Assembly (NCBI RefSeq): GCF_016907515.1
Contig: NZ_JAFBBY010000001.1
Span: 3,348,001 to 3,412,000 of the forward strand
DNA: 64,000 nt
Reading direction: 5' to 3'
DNA from: Nocardioides nitrophenolicus
GTDB taxonomy: Bacteria > Actinomycetota > Actinomycetes > Propionibacteriales > Nocardioidaceae
Position numbers and translations under genes: made by a program. Under the pieces are notes generated by a model. The model was not told the DNA's origin. It saw only the letters and a list, made by a program, of their open reading frames with translations, and did no database searches. This document shows positions 8,800 to 17,554 of the stretch, piece after piece. How positions within the stretch are numbered: position 1 is the stretch's first letter; every line of letters begins with the position of its first letter.

Positions 8800-9362
8800 C
8801 AGAGCGTCTCCACGACGGCGACCCCGCCGCCGAACCGGGCGCGGAGCCAGGCTCGGGTGAGCTCGGGGATGTACACCGGCGTGATCTGGCTGGCGGCCTC
8901 GTCGGTGTAGGTCTCGGAGGCGTCGTCGATCTTCACCGAGGTCAGGCCGGCGGTGCTGCTGGCGCCGGCGGTGCGGTGCTCCAGCCAGGCGACGGCGAGG
9001 CTGACGCACAGCTCGGCGATGTCGGCGGGGACCTCGGGTAGGCCGAAGGTCGCGGTAACGGCGACGGGTGCGTGGTCGTCGCCCCAGCCGCCGCGGCGCC
9101 ACAGTCCGTCGCCGAGGTTGCGGTAGTCGGTGACCGGGCGGCCGTCGATGGTGACGGCGGTGATGGCGCGGATCGGGCCGGGCAGGGCGAGCTTGGTCCC
9201 GCCGGGCGCATCGATGGTCACGGTGCCGGTGGTGGCGGCGATCGGACCCTCGGCGGCGTCACGGATGGCCGAGGACGCGACGGCGAGCGCCTTGGCGGCG
9301 TCCTCATGGTCGGCCCACGCCGGAGGGAGGTCCGTCGGGTCAGCTAGCGGTGCGAGCGTCAT
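8799..9362 (-). CDS. Head-tail adaptor (gp6-like connector)
   Basis: The 187-residue protein begins MTLAPLADPTDLPPAWADHE. The N-terminal half is helical, followed by a beta motif (GPIRAITAVTIDGRPVTDYR) and a helical C-terminal region ending in RAWLRARFGG. This layout is usual for gp6-type adaptors that bind the portal ring. It lies next after the capsid genes. A 28-base gap separates it from the small gene downstream of the capsid. Confidence 0.75.
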   Translation of the reverse strand: MTLAPLADPTDLPPAWADHEDAAKALAVASSAIRDAAEGPIAATTGTVTIDAPGGTKLALPGPIRAITAVTIDGRPVTDYRNLGDGLWRRGGWGDDHAPVAVTATFGLPEVPADIAELCVSLAVAWLEHRTAGASSTAGLTSVKIDDASETYTDEAASQITPVYIPELTRAWLRARFGGGVAVVETL

Positions 9363-9390
9363 GGCGAACCTCCCTCCTTGGGGCCGGGCG

Positions 9391-9549
9391 TTACTGGTCG
9401 TTGGCCGCGGGGCGGGCGGCGGTCTTCTTGGCGGGCGTCGGCTTGGCCTCGGCGTACTCCCACTCGGACTCGTGGCCGTTGACCAGCCCCGAGGCGGTGG
9501 CCTCGGGGAGGTCGTAGACGTCGCCGTTCGGGGCCTTGACGAGCGCCAT
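9391..9549 (-). CDS. Small acidic/basic protein after the capsid gene
   Basis: The 52-residue protein starts MALVKAPNGDVYDLPEATAS. Its C-terminus KPTPAKKTAARPAAND is a short basic tail like that of the H1-like gene at 7405-7581. The ATG overlaps the capsid stop as TGATG, so it is coupled to the most abundant structural gene. Function unknown; position allows a capsid decoration or connector accessory. A longer in-frame extension upstream lies within the capsid gene and has shadow composition. Confidence 0.7.
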   Translation of the reverse strand: MALVKAPNGDVYDLPEATASGLVNGHESEWEYAEAKPTPAKKTAARPAANDQ

Positions 9550-10367
9550 CAGGACGCCGTCCAGGCCGCGACGCCGGCGCCACCGCGCAGCACCTTGCCG
9601 CCGTAGACGTGCAGGCCGCGGACGCGGTCGGCGAACGAGTCCACGTCGCGCATGGCCTCGGTCTCGTCGATCTGGGAGACGTACCCGACCGAGGGCACGT
9701 ACCAGGCGACGGCCTGCGGCTTCGCGACGACGGGGAGGTTCTCCGAGGTCACGACGGTGAAGCCGAGCAGGCGACCGAGGACGGCCTCGCGCAGACCCTC
9801 GGCGACGCCGGACTTGTCGACGTTGGTGATCTTCGAAGACGCCTCGAGCAGCAGGCCCTCGAACTCGGCGTTGATCGCGACCACCCGCTGGGCGACCGGG
9901 ACCTTGTTCTTGCTCATCACCTTGCGCAGGTCGCGCAGGATGTTCCACGCCTCGTCGCCGGTCGTGATGGTCGAGGCGGTCTGGTGGGTGACCGACCCGG
10001 AGATCATTGCGAGCAGGAACTTGTCGGCGTCCTCGGCGAGACCGAGGCCGGCGTCGGTGGTGTAGACGCCGAGCGAGCCGGCGGCCTGGGCGCGGTCGAT
10101 GTCGTGGACCTTGAAGTCGAACGACTTCTCCTGGTCGATGAGCAGGTCGACGGAGGTGGAGTTGATGTTCTCCGGGGTCGTGATCCGTCCGGCCGCCTTG
10201 TAGTCGGTGATGGTCACCGACGCGGCGGAGTTGATCTTGACGGTGTTGCCCTTGGTGGCGTCACCCTCGTAGTTGCGGTTCGTGAAGTTGGCCGCGAGGG
10301 CGTTCTGGCGGAACGACACGAGCATCTCGGCGTTCCAGATCTGCGGGATGAAGCTGGTGAAAGCCAT
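9549..10367 (-). CDS. Phage major capsid protein
   Basis: The 272-residue protein begins MAFTSFIPQIWNAEMLVSFR. Features typical of HK97-fold coat proteins of the P22-coat-like group are the N-terminal PQIWNAEML, the segment GNTVKINSAASVTITDY, the long helix around EDADKFLLAMISGS, and a C-terminal beta region with GGKVLRGG. It follows the scaffold and precedes the adaptor genes. The short length means there is no internal scaffold domain, consistent with a separate scaffold gene upstream. Confidence 0.9.
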   Translation of the reverse strand: MAFTSFIPQIWNAEMLVSFRQNALAANFTNRNYEGDATKGNTVKINSAASVTITDYKAAGRITTPENINSTSVDLLIDQEKSFDFKVHDIDRAQAAGSLGVYTTDAGLGLAEDADKFLLAMISGSVTHQTASTITTGDEAWNILRDLRKVMSKNKVPVAQRVVAINAEFEGLLLEASSKITNVDKSGVAEGLREAVLGRLLGFTVVTSENLPVVAKPQAVAWYVPSVGYVSQIDETEAMRDVDSFADRVRGLHVYGGKVLRGGAGVAAWTAS

Positions 10368-10388
10368 GGTGCGAGTCCCTTTCTGGGG

Positions 10389-11105
10389 CTATCGGCGGAT
10401 GCCCATGAGCTGGTCGAGCTGGCCCTTGGCCTTGGCCTCGACGATCTGCTCGGCGGTCATCCGGTCGAGATCGGTCTGGGTGAGTTGGGCGGGCCCGGTC
10501 CCGTTGCGGGAGCCGCCGTCCGCGCCGCCCTGGAACCTCGTGCCGTCTTGCACAGCCAGGTAGGGCTTGGTGGTGATGAGGTCGGTGATCGCCGCGGCGA
10601 TCGCGTCGGTGTCGACGTCGCCGTCGTCGCTGACATCGAACGACGACAGGTCGATGTGGGCCAGGGCGTCGGCCGGGTCATTGAGCTTCCCGGCGGCGGC
10701 CGCGCGGACCTCGGCCTTGAGGATCCGCTTGTTGGCGGCGGAGAGGGCCTCGTCCTTGACCCGCTGCGCCTCCTGCGCGGCGGTGAACTCGGCCTCCTTG
10801 CCCTGGAGCTTGGCGAGCTCGGCGAGTGCCTTGTCGAGCTCGGTGCGGGTGTTCGCGGCCTCGGTGCGGGCCTTGTTCCGGTCGGCCTTCATCCGGTCGA
10901 GGGCCTGCTTGCCGGCGTCGCCGAGCGCGGCCTCACCGGCGTCCGCGCTGCCGGTGGCGTCCGCGCTGCCGGTGGCCCCGGTCGCGCCGGTGCTGGTGCT
11001 GCCGGCGTCCGTGGTGGTGGCCCCGGTCGCTCCCGTGTCGCCGCCGGTCGTGGTGCCGGTGGAGCCGGCGTCGGTGGTGGTGCTGGTGTCGGCTGCGTCA
11101 GCCAT
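10389..11105 (-). CDS. Phage capsid scaffolding protein
   Basis: The 238-residue protein has a low-complexity Ser/Thr/Gly/Ala N-terminus (about residues 1-60, repeats such as TGATGATTT), then a long coiled-coil-like region (RTEAANTRTELDKALAELAKLQGK), and a C-terminal basic helix used by scaffolds to bind coat protein. It is directly upstream of the capsid gene and preceded by AAGGAGAG. The 141 bases before it (11,106-11,246) hold no gene; short inverted repeats there (TGGGG/CCCCA near 11,230 and GACGC/GCGTC near 11,135) could shape an mRNA leader. Confidence 0.88.
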   Translation of the reverse strand: MADAADTSTTTDAGSTGTTTGGDTGATGATTTDAGSTSTGATGATGSADATGSADAGEAALGDAGKQALDRMKADRNKARTEAANTRTELDKALAELAKLQGKEAEFTAAQEAQRVKDEALSAANKRILKAEVRAAAAGKLNDPADALAHIDLSSFDVSDDGDVDTDAIAAAITDLITTKPYLAVQDGTRFQGGADGGSRNGTGPAQLTQTDLDRMTAEQIVEAKAKGQLDQLMGIRR

Positions 11106-11246
11106 GTGTCTCTCCTTGCGAGAGTCGGCCCGACGCTTTGCGCGTCAGGTGGATCGGGAGGGGGTGCGCCAGTCGGATTCGCGGCGTACACTCGGTGGTG
11201 AGTGGGGCGCGGCTTTGGCGAACAGCTGGGGATACGGCCCCACTCG

Positions 11247-12620
11247 TCATTTCTCGACGATCGCGATCAGTTCGCCGTGGCTCATGAGCCAGATGCGCTC
11301 GAACGGTCGGGGTGGGGCGCTGTAGTAGGCGATCAGCTCGGCGATGATCTCGGGTGAGACGTCACGGTCGCCGACGTCGACCACGACGTTGGTCACGATG
11401 AGCCGGCGCTTGTTCTTGTTCATCGCGTTGCGGATCTGGCGGGCGATGTGCTTGAAGTCGACCGGGGTGTCGGCCCGCAGGCCCTTGTGCTCGACCTGCA
11501 GGTCGGCCGGCAGGGTCGCGTCGTGATCGTGGCTGGTGTGCCAGGTGAAGTCGTTGGCGGGCAGGGTGCCGATCTCGTCGGTGCCGTTGGAGCCGGTCGG
11601 GATCCACGAGAGCCGGTGGCCGGCGCCGACCATGCGCTCAGCGAAGCGGACCTCGTCGGAGTCGAGCGGCTCACCTGCGGCAGTGAAGGCCGGGCCTTCG
11701 AGCTGGTCGCGCCGTGCCTGCCAGTAGGCCCGGTGGGCCTCGCGGTCATTGGGGTCGGGCTCGTCGGGCATCGCCACGCCGGGGCGCGTCGGCGGCCGCG
11801 GCGGGTCCTGCGGTCCCGAGCCACCCGCAGGGGCAGGAGCGGCGGATCGGGTACGGCGTCCGTAGCCGTTGGTCTCGATGAGCTCGGGGATCCGGTCTCG
11901 GTCCTCGCCAGCGGCGTTGAGGATGCCCGCGGGGGTGAGGCGGCCGCGACGCACGAGCACCGCGCGGCCGTCGGTCATGCGGGCTTCGAGCTTGCGGACG
12001 TTGACGACCTGGTTGAGGTCGGCGCCCTCGGCGAGCAGCTCGAGGTCGGCCTTCGACAGGCCGGTGACCAGGCCCTGGTCGACGAGCTCGTCGGGGTCGA
12101 TGGTGAGCCCGTTCGCGGCCGAGACGGTGGTGGGGATGTGGGTGCAGTCGCAGCCGGGGTGGCGCTCGAACCCGTCGGACCAGCGGTAGACACGGCCGGC
12201 GAGGATCGCGCAGTCGCGACAGCACGGCGGGTTGACGTGCCGAACCCACGCGATGTTGGGGCGGGCGGCGACCTCCAGCGCCATCGCGTCGCGGCCGGCG
12301 CCCTGGGTGAGCGACCCGATCAGCCGGTCGAACTGCCAGTCGGTGACGACCTGGTCCAGCATCCGCTCGATGTCGGCGACCTGGGTGACGAACGCGGCGG
12401 AGCTGAGCAGCGCCTCGGCCTCGGCGTTGATCCGCTGCTCGTCCAGCATCGCGACGATCCCGCGACGAGCGAGGTCGACCTCGGCCATCTGGTGGGTAGC
12501 CAGCACGGTCGCGACGGCCCCGGCGTCGCGGCGGCGGACCGGGCGGGCTTCGAGGACCGCCTTGCGGGCGATCGCTGCCGAGCGGCGGTAGAACTGCTCA
12601 GCCGAGCGGAGCGTTCGCAC
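11247..12620 (-). CDS. MuF-like minor head protein with C-terminal nuclease-toxin-like domain
   Basis: The 457-residue protein starts with GTG at 12620, inside the end of the portal gene. The N-terminal 165 residues are helical and end in a metal-binding motif (CCRDC at 133-137, H154, C157, C159, H161) typical of MuF-family minor head proteins. A Pro-rich linker (about 260-290) leads to a domain with D357 and an EHK triad (E377, K379), then IARQIRNAMNKNKRRLI and a C-terminal strand. The D...ExK arrangement resembles restriction-like nucleases of the CdiA-type tRNase toxins found on phage MuF polymorphic toxins. Nuclease activity is inference. No immunity gene is evident beside it. Confidence 0.75.
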   Translation of the reverse strand: MRTLRSAEQFYRRSAAIARKAVLEARPVRRRDAGAVATVLATHQMAEVDLARRGIVAMLDEQRINAEAEALLSSAAFVTQVADIERMLDQVVTDWQFDRLIGSLTQGAGRDAMALEVAARPNIAWVRHVNPPCCRDCAILAGRVYRWSDGFERHPGCDCTHIPTTVSAANGLTIDPDELVDQGLVTGLSKADLELLAEGADLNQVVNVRKLEARMTDGRAVLVRRGRLTPAGILNAAGEDRDRIPELIETNGYGRRTRSAAPAPAGGSGPQDPPRPPTRPGVAMPDEPDPNDREAHRAYWQARRDQLEGPAFTAAGEPLDSDEVRFAERMVGAGHRLSWIPTGSNGTDEIGTLPANDFTWHTSHDHDATLPADLQVEHKGLRADTPVDFKHIARQIRNAMNKNKRRLIVTNVVVDVGDRDVSPEIIAELIAYYSAPPRPFERIWLMSHGELIAIVEK

Positions 12621-14112
12621 CGGCGCTCGCGCCCGTGTTCGTGGTGGCGTTCATGCCGCCCACGAGTGCGGCGAGGATCGGGTCGGCCTTCTCCTCGCGG
12701 ATCCGGTCCAGCTCGCGGTCGATCTCGGGCTCGGTCATTCCGTAGCGGCGTTCCAGTACGGTGCGCAGCGACATGCCCACGGCGCGGTCCTTGGTCGCGG
12801 CGTCGGCGATCTGCGCGATGGAGTGCATTGCGGGGTCCTGCCACTGCACGAAGTCGCGGCCGTTGGTCTCGGCGATCTGCTGGGCCAGGGCCTTCTTGCC
12901 ACGCACCAGCGCCATGAGCCGGGCGGTCTCCTTGGCGGCGGTGTTGAGGTACTTCGCCTTGTCGCGCAGCTTGTCGACCAGGGGGACCTCGGCGGCGGTG
13001 AGGGCGTCGCCGTTGAGGTTGGCGAACTTCTCGTTGGTCAGCAGGTAGTGGCCCGGGGTCTGGGTCTGCGCGGCCAGGTGGCCCAGGGCCCGGGTGGTCT
13101 CGGTGCCGAACACGTCGAGCTTGGCGGCGTCCCACTGGTCGATGCGGGCGTTGCCCCCGACGCCGGGCAGGAACAGCAGGCGGCCCTGGGCGAGGTCTTC
13201 GAGCTTGGCCGGCTTGGAGCCGACGACCTGGCCGTTCTCGTCGAGGACCGGGACCTTGGGCGGCTCGGCGCCGAGGACGACGCGGGCGGCCATCGAGGCG
13301 TGGTCGGCGGCGGTGAACAGGTAGGCCCACAAGGTGTTGATGGCGTCCTGCATGGCGATCGCGCCGTCGATGTCGCTGATCGGCTCGCCGCCGAGCAGGG
13401 GCCGGTTGGGCCACTCGACGACCGGGACCTCGCCGAGCGGGTTCTCGACGGGCCAGGGCTCGCCGGAGACCTCGCGCACGCGCCATCCGCCGTTGCCGCC
13501 GAGCATGGAGGCCGGGAGCACGAACCCCTGGTCCTTCATCCGGTTCTGCATCTCGGCCGACATGGCGGCGGGCCGGTCGAACTTGTACAGCCCGTCAGGC
13601 AGGTAGAGGGTGGCGAACTCGATGTCGCCCTCCTGCCACGCCTTGAGCGCGGAGAGCCGGCGCCGGCCGGTCGGGTCGTAGTCGACGATGACCTGCGAGG
13701 GCTTCTCCCATGTCACGACCGGCTCGTCGTCGCTGTTGCCCCACACCACGACGAAGGACCGCTTGGCGACCGAGGAGGCGAGGAACCCCTGGGAGGACTG
13801 GGCCTCCAAGTCGTTGCGGTTCCAGTCGCGCCACAGCTCCTGCTCGTCGTCGGTCAGCGTGTCGGTGGGCCCGCCCAGGCGCAGCCCGTCGATGCGCTGA
13901 CGCGCGACAGCGGTGCGCGCGACAGCGGCACACCAGTTGTCGGAGAAGTCCTTGTAGCGGTCCTCGTGGAACTTCTTCCAGGCGTCGGTGGCGTAGGCGA
14001 GGGGCTGCTGGCCCTCGAGATAGCGGTACTGCTTCTCGATGCTCGGCCGACGGTCCACGAGACGTGCGTAGAGCTGGTCGACCAGCTTGAGGGCCTCTTC
14101 GAGACTCGCCAC
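12598..14112 (-). CDS. Phage portal protein
   Basis: The protein is 504 residues from a GTG at 14112, chosen because AGGAGG lies six bases upstream; an ATG at 14127 actually contains that site. It shows the portal pattern of the SPP1/HK97-like group: an N-terminal helical part (QLYARLVDRRPSIEKQYRYL), a central beta core with VPVVEWPNRPLLGGEPISD, a long helix (SDIDGAIAMQDAINTLWAYL), and a C-terminal crown rich in Glu/Arg. It lies between the large terminase and the MuF gene. It forms the DNA entry ring at the capsid vertex. Confidence 0.9.
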   Translation of the reverse strand: MASLEEALKLVDQLYARLVDRRPSIEKQYRYLEGQQPLAYATDAWKKFHEDRYKDFSDNWCAAVARTAVARQRIDGLRLGGPTDTLTDDEQELWRDWNRNDLEAQSSQGFLASSVAKRSFVVVWGNSDDEPVVTWEKPSQVIVDYDPTGRRRLSALKAWQEGDIEFATLYLPDGLYKFDRPAAMSAEMQNRMKDQGFVLPASMLGGNGGWRVREVSGEPWPVENPLGEVPVVEWPNRPLLGGEPISDIDGAIAMQDAINTLWAYLFTAADHASMAARVVLGAEPPKVPVLDENGQVVGSKPAKLEDLAQGRLLFLPGVGGNARIDQWDAAKLDVFGTETTRALGHLAAQTQTPGHYLLTNEKFANLNGDALTAAEVPLVDKLRDKAKYLNTAAKETARLMALVRGKKALAQQIAETNGRDFVQWQDPAMHSIAQIADAATKDRAVGMSLRTVLERRYGMTEPEIDRELDRIREEKADPILAALVGGMNATTNTGASAGANAPLG

Positions 14113-14164
14113 GAAAGCCCTCCTCATCTGGTTCACACCGGGTCGGGGACCCGCGCGGAGCAGG

Positions 14165-15874
14165 TCAGATGAAGTAGGCGAAGTTCTGGTCTTCCTCGAC
14201 CGGCCACAAGTCCTTGGCGGTGACGTCGCAGGCGGCTTCGTGGGCGAGGATCGAGACGACGGCGAGGTCGATCTTGCGGCCATCGCCGGGCTTGTCGAGG
14301 ACGTAGCGGCCGCCGGGGCGGTGGGACTTGCGGGCCGCGCCGATGCACTTCTCGGTCAGCTCGCAGCCGTCGTGGGTGAACGTGGAGTCGCGCTTGGTGA
14401 CGTCGGTGACCAGCCGCTCGGCCGCGGGGTGCATCCGGGTCGGCGCCGAGGTCGCCCAGCCGATGATGACGGTGTCGCCGTACTTCTCGGCCCAGGCGTC
14501 GATCTCGGTGCCCCAGTAGGGCCGGTCGAAGTAGCCGCGGACCACCTTGAAGGTGGTCATGATGTGCTCCAGGCCGGCGGCGACCTCCAGGCGGGGGACC
14601 TGGCCGCCGTGCTCGGCGGGGTTCCACACCATCGGCCGGCCGTCGGGGAACGTCGGGGTGAACTGGTAGCCCTCGCGCGTCTCGCAGCGGAACCCGGTCC
14701 AGTCGTCCTTGTCGGAGCCGTCGAACCCGAGCGTGACCGCCGTGCCCGGCTTGATCTCGCGCGGCTCCTTGGCCTTGCGGGCGTTCCAGGAGTCGATGTT
14801 CAGCCACGACCCGAGTCCGGCCTTGGCGACGTTGCCGTAGAACCGCTCGGCCTGGCCGGGGTCCTTCTCGCCGATCTCCAGCGCCTCGGCCTCGACCGAC
14901 TCGATGTTGATGTGGTCGATGCCCTGGTAGACGTGGGCGAGGATCTTGCGGCGCTCGCGCTTGACCCAGAATGAGAACGGCTTCCCGTCGGGCCGGTGCA
15001 GCGTCACGTCGAGCTCGGGGTTGAGCCAGAACCGGAAGATGTCCGGGCGCTTCGACTCCCACGTGCGCTGCGCGACCGAGTCCTCGGATGGGTCCCACGG
15101 GTTCGTGGTCTCGATCGACCGCCCACCCATGGCCGACGCGCCGCGGCGCGTGATCTCGGCCGGCTTCCGCAGCTTGTTCGAGTCGGTGTAGAGCCCGGTC
15201 TCGTCCTGGCCGATGAAGATGATCGGGTTGCCCAGCCGCGAGAGCGCCGAGGAGGTGACGGTCTCGATCTTGCCGTCGCCCGGAAGCCGGGTGAACTCCT
15301 CGCCGACCGTGAACCGATCGGCGTCCCAGCCGTTCTTGAGCATCGCCTTGAGCGGGTCGTAGACGTTGTCGACCTGGTCCTCGGCGGTCGCCATGAGCTG
15401 CATCAGCGGCTTGCCCCACGGCTTGCCCATCGGATCGCCGGGCCGGTAGACGTACACCCACCCGCACCCGCAGCCATGGTCAGCGCAGCGGTAGACCTCG
15501 CCACCCTGGGCCCAGCCCGCGAACAGCACCGGGCCGCCGGCCTGCGCCTTGGTCTTCTTCGCCAGCCACGGCCCCTTGCCGCACTTCTGCGGGCCGACGT
15601 ACTGCACCCGGCGGTAGTGGAAAGCGGTGGCGAGGTCGCCCGGCTTCGCGGTCGGGCGGATCCGGTACCAGTTGACGGTGACCCAGAGCTGCTGGGCGTA
15701 CTCGGTGAAAGGCTCCGGGTTGCCCGCCTCGTCGAGGTGGACGCCGCGGACCGGGTCCGAGACGACGGCATGGCGCTCTTCCCAGTCGACCGCGACCCAC
15801 AAGACGGGGAAGTCGACGACCCAGGTGTCCTTGCCGGTGGTCCAGCGGACCGGCGTCTCAGCCTTCGCCGCCAC
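14165..15874 (-). CDS. terL: Phage terminase large subunit
   Basis: The 569-residue protein has an N-terminal ATPase and a C-terminal nuclease. The P-loop is GPQKCGKG at 94-101; the final residue is Gly where Ser/Thr is usual. The Walker B region FIGQDET has D224-E225. The RNase H-like nuclease begins at LGFDGSDKDD with D385 as first metal ligand. A Cys/His patch (CADHGCGCG near 130) interrupts the ATPase. The enzyme powers DNA packaging and cuts the concatemer. It overlaps the small terminase gene by 17 bases. Confidence 0.93.
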   Translation of the reverse strand: MAAKAETPVRWTTGKDTWVVDFPVLWVAVDWEERHAVVSDPVRGVHLDEAGNPEPFTEYAQQLWVTVNWYRIRPTAKPGDLATAFHYRRVQYVGPQKCGKGPWLAKKTKAQAGGPVLFAGWAQGGEVYRCADHGCGCGWVYVYRPGDPMGKPWGKPLMQLMATAEDQVDNVYDPLKAMLKNGWDADRFTVGEEFTRLPGDGKIETVTSSALSRLGNPIIFIGQDETGLYTDSNKLRKPAEITRRGASAMGGRSIETTNPWDPSEDSVAQRTWESKRPDIFRFWLNPELDVTLHRPDGKPFSFWVKRERRKILAHVYQGIDHINIESVEAEALEIGEKDPGQAERFYGNVAKAGLGSWLNIDSWNARKAKEPREIKPGTAVTLGFDGSDKDDWTGFRCETREGYQFTPTFPDGRPMVWNPAEHGGQVPRLEVAAGLEHIMTTFKVVRGYFDRPYWGTEIDAWAEKYGDTVIIGWATSAPTRMHPAAERLVTDVTKRDSTFTHDGCELTEKCIGAARKSHRPGGRYVLDKPGDGRKIDLAVVSILAHEAACDVTAKDLWPVEEDQNFAYFI

Positions 15875-16409
15875 CGTTGACCACGGTCATCCGGTCGCGG
15901 GCGCTGGACTGCGGGACCTGCGCGGCCTCGGTCTGCTTCTCGGCGGCCTTGTCGGCGATCTCGTTGCGGGCGATCGCCCAGCCGTTCTCCTTCAGCCCGG
16001 CCGGCGTCATCCCGATCTGGTCGGCGAAGCGGTGGATCGCGCCCTTGTCGGCCGCGGTCGCCTCCGACGACTCGCACACCACCTGGGTGCGGACCCACAT
16101 CGCGACCGTGTTCCAGCGCCACGACTCCTGCGCCCACGCGCACGCCTGCGGGTAGGTCCACGCCTGCTCCCACAGCTCGAGCTCGCGCCGACGGAACGCC
16201 TCGGTCGCCTCGTCGTCGCGGACCTGGTAGCGGCGCTTGTCCTCGGTCTCCCAGCGCAGGACGGTGAACTCCATCAGTGGGAAGTCCGGCACCTCGCCGG
16301 CGTACCCCTCCGACGGCAGCGCCGTCAGCACGTACCCAGCGGCCGCCGAGCGCAGCGAGTTCGGGTCCTTGCCCGGGCCGGATCGGTTGCGAGCACCACC
16401 GCGCGTCAT
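15858..16409 (-). CDS. Phage terminase small subunit-like protein
   Basis: The 183-residue protein begins MTRGGARNRSGPGKDPNSLR, an opening I associate with actinophage small terminases. Next comes a loop (LPSEGYAGEVPDFPL), then helices with two conserved Trp-rich motifs (ELWEQAWTYPQA) and a C-terminal helix. It is directly upstream of the large terminase and overlaps it. The ATG at 16409 overlaps the preceding stop as ATGA, which fixes the start. It should bind the packaging site and load the motor. Confidence 0.8.
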   Translation of the reverse strand: MTRGGARNRSGPGKDPNSLRSAAAGYVLTALPSEGYAGEVPDFPLMEFTVLRWETEDKRRYQVRDDEATEAFRRRELELWEQAWTYPQACAWAQESWRWNTVAMWVRTQVVCESSEATAADKGAIHRFADQIGMTPAGLKENGWAIARNEIADKAAEKQTEAAQVPQSSARDRMTVVNGGGEG

Positions 16410-16585
16410 CGAGGCACCGCGGCGAGGTCGATGTCGTCGGCGAAGAACACCACCAGCGACGCTCCGGTCACAGCCTTGATCCGCTCGCCCAGCTCCGACA
16501 TGACCTCGGTGTTCGCGGGACCGATGTTGCCGAAGACCAGCACGTCGTCCGGCTTCACGAGCACCACGCGCGTCACATCGGTCAT
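16406..16585 (-). CDS. Small conserved-type phage protein upstream of terminase
   Basis: The 59-residue protein reads MTDVTRVVLVKPDDVLVFGN, then a helix (VMSELGERIKAVTG) and VVFFADDIDLAAVP. The beta-alpha-beta pattern looks like a complete tiny domain. GAGGAG nine bases before the ATG supports the start. The frame remains open upstream to the HNH stop but without a usual start codon. Its place between HNH nuclease and terminase suggests a packaging accessory; function is unknown. Confidence 0.7.
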   Translation of the reverse strand: MTDVTRVVLVKPDDVLVFGNIGPANTEVMSELGERIKAVTGASLVVFFADDIDLAAVPR

Positions 16586-16750
16586 GTCGATCAGCTCCTC
16601 GGCAGCCTTGCGCCGCCATCGATGGCCGAGCGGCCTTGCGCCGCCCGCTTGGGGGATGCTCTGGGACCTCTGAACCCGCGTGACCGGACAGAGACCTACT
16701 CCGCAGTTCTTCTCGACCGGGCGAGGCAGGGTGCCCCGCCAGGGGGTGGG

Positions 16751-17104
16751 TCAGGAGCGGTCGGCCTGGCCCGCCTGGGCCACGTGGTCGGGGTGCGGGC
16801 AGCCGCCGCGGGTGTTGGCGAGGTTGCACTTCCGCAGGTGCTCGGGGCCGTGGATGATCGTGCGGTCGTCGTCGCAGTGGCCGAGCGAGTAGTCGTGCGG
16901 GTAGACCACGGTGCCGCAGCGCCAGCAGGTCAGCACCTCGCCGCGTCCGAGCCGTGCGATGTCAGCGCGTCGCAGTCGGTCGTACTCGGCGTCGTACCCG
17001 CGCTGCTGCTTCGTGCCAGCGTCGCGGCTCTTGGCCCGGGCGTGCTCGGGGCACCGGGTCTTCGGCGTCAGCTCACCACAGCCGGATGTCAGGCAGACCC
17101 GCAT
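16751..17104 (-). CDS. HNH endonuclease
   Basis: The 117-residue protein begins MRVCLTSGCGELTPKTRCPE and carries two zinc knuckles (CLTSGC...C and CWRCG) and an HNH core: SLGHCDDD, then HGPEHLRKCNLANTRGG. HNH nucleases beside the terminase genes of many long-tailed phages stimulate the large terminase and help cut DNA at packaging. It is the first gene of the late block, downstream of a long gene-free leader. Confidence 0.88.
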   Translation of the reverse strand: MRVCLTSGCGELTPKTRCPEHARAKSRDAGTKQQRGYDAEYDRLRRADIARLGRGEVLTCWRCGTVVYPHDYSLGHCDDDRTIIHGPEHLRKCNLANTRGGCPHPDHVAQAGQADRS

Positions 17105-17278
17105 GCCTCAGTCCCTCTGATCGCGGCCAGGAAGTCTGCACACCGCTTCAAGGTCCCTGACCCATCCACGGTGGCGGGTGCGGGCCGTCGTTCCTAGGAG
17201 GCGGTCCGCGTAAGGCCCAGCCAGTCCCGGGGGACGGCTGGGAGGAATCCCGCCCTCCATGCCTGGTTGGGCGGGCTT

Positions 17279-17310
17279 CCTCGCCGTGGAGCCTGTGGCT
17301 CCTGGCGAGG
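17279..17310. repeat. Stable composite hairpin in late leader
   Basis: The arms CCTCGCC (17279-17285) and GGCGAGG (17304-17310) enclose GGAGCC (17288-17293), loop TGT and GGCTCC (17297-17302). Together with the neighbouring hairpin at 17249-17275 it makes a two-stem structure on either strand. Confidence 0.6.
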
Positions 17311-17529
17311 GCAGCAGGAGGCCGGAGCGTCCCGCCTTCCCGCTCAGAGCCCAGTCGCTCTCACGGGAAGCTGTCGTCGATGCGGCTCATCACCGGGCTC
17401 TTCTGCCTGGAGGCGCCGCTGCCGTTCGCCCTGTGGCCTTCGGCTCTGTCGTGGTCGACGCCACGAGCGTCCGGTATGCGAGTGTTGCTCGTCCCGCGTG
17501 GCCCGGTGCGCCTACCTCGTGGAACGACT

Positions 17530-17554
17530 GAGCCCCGGTGGTTGGCCGGGGCTC
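17530..17554 (-). terminator. Candidate early-operon terminator
   Basis: Nine-base arms GAGCCCCGG (17530-17538) and CCGGGGCTC (17546-17554) flank a seven-base loop, about 30 bases past the last early gene on the minus strand. No T-run follows. Confidence 0.5.

Noticed and set aside
16586-16750. An N-terminal extension of the small gene at 16406-16585
   Set aside because: The frame is open back to the HNH stop, but has no ATG, GTG or TTG, and a good ribosome site precedes ATG 16585.
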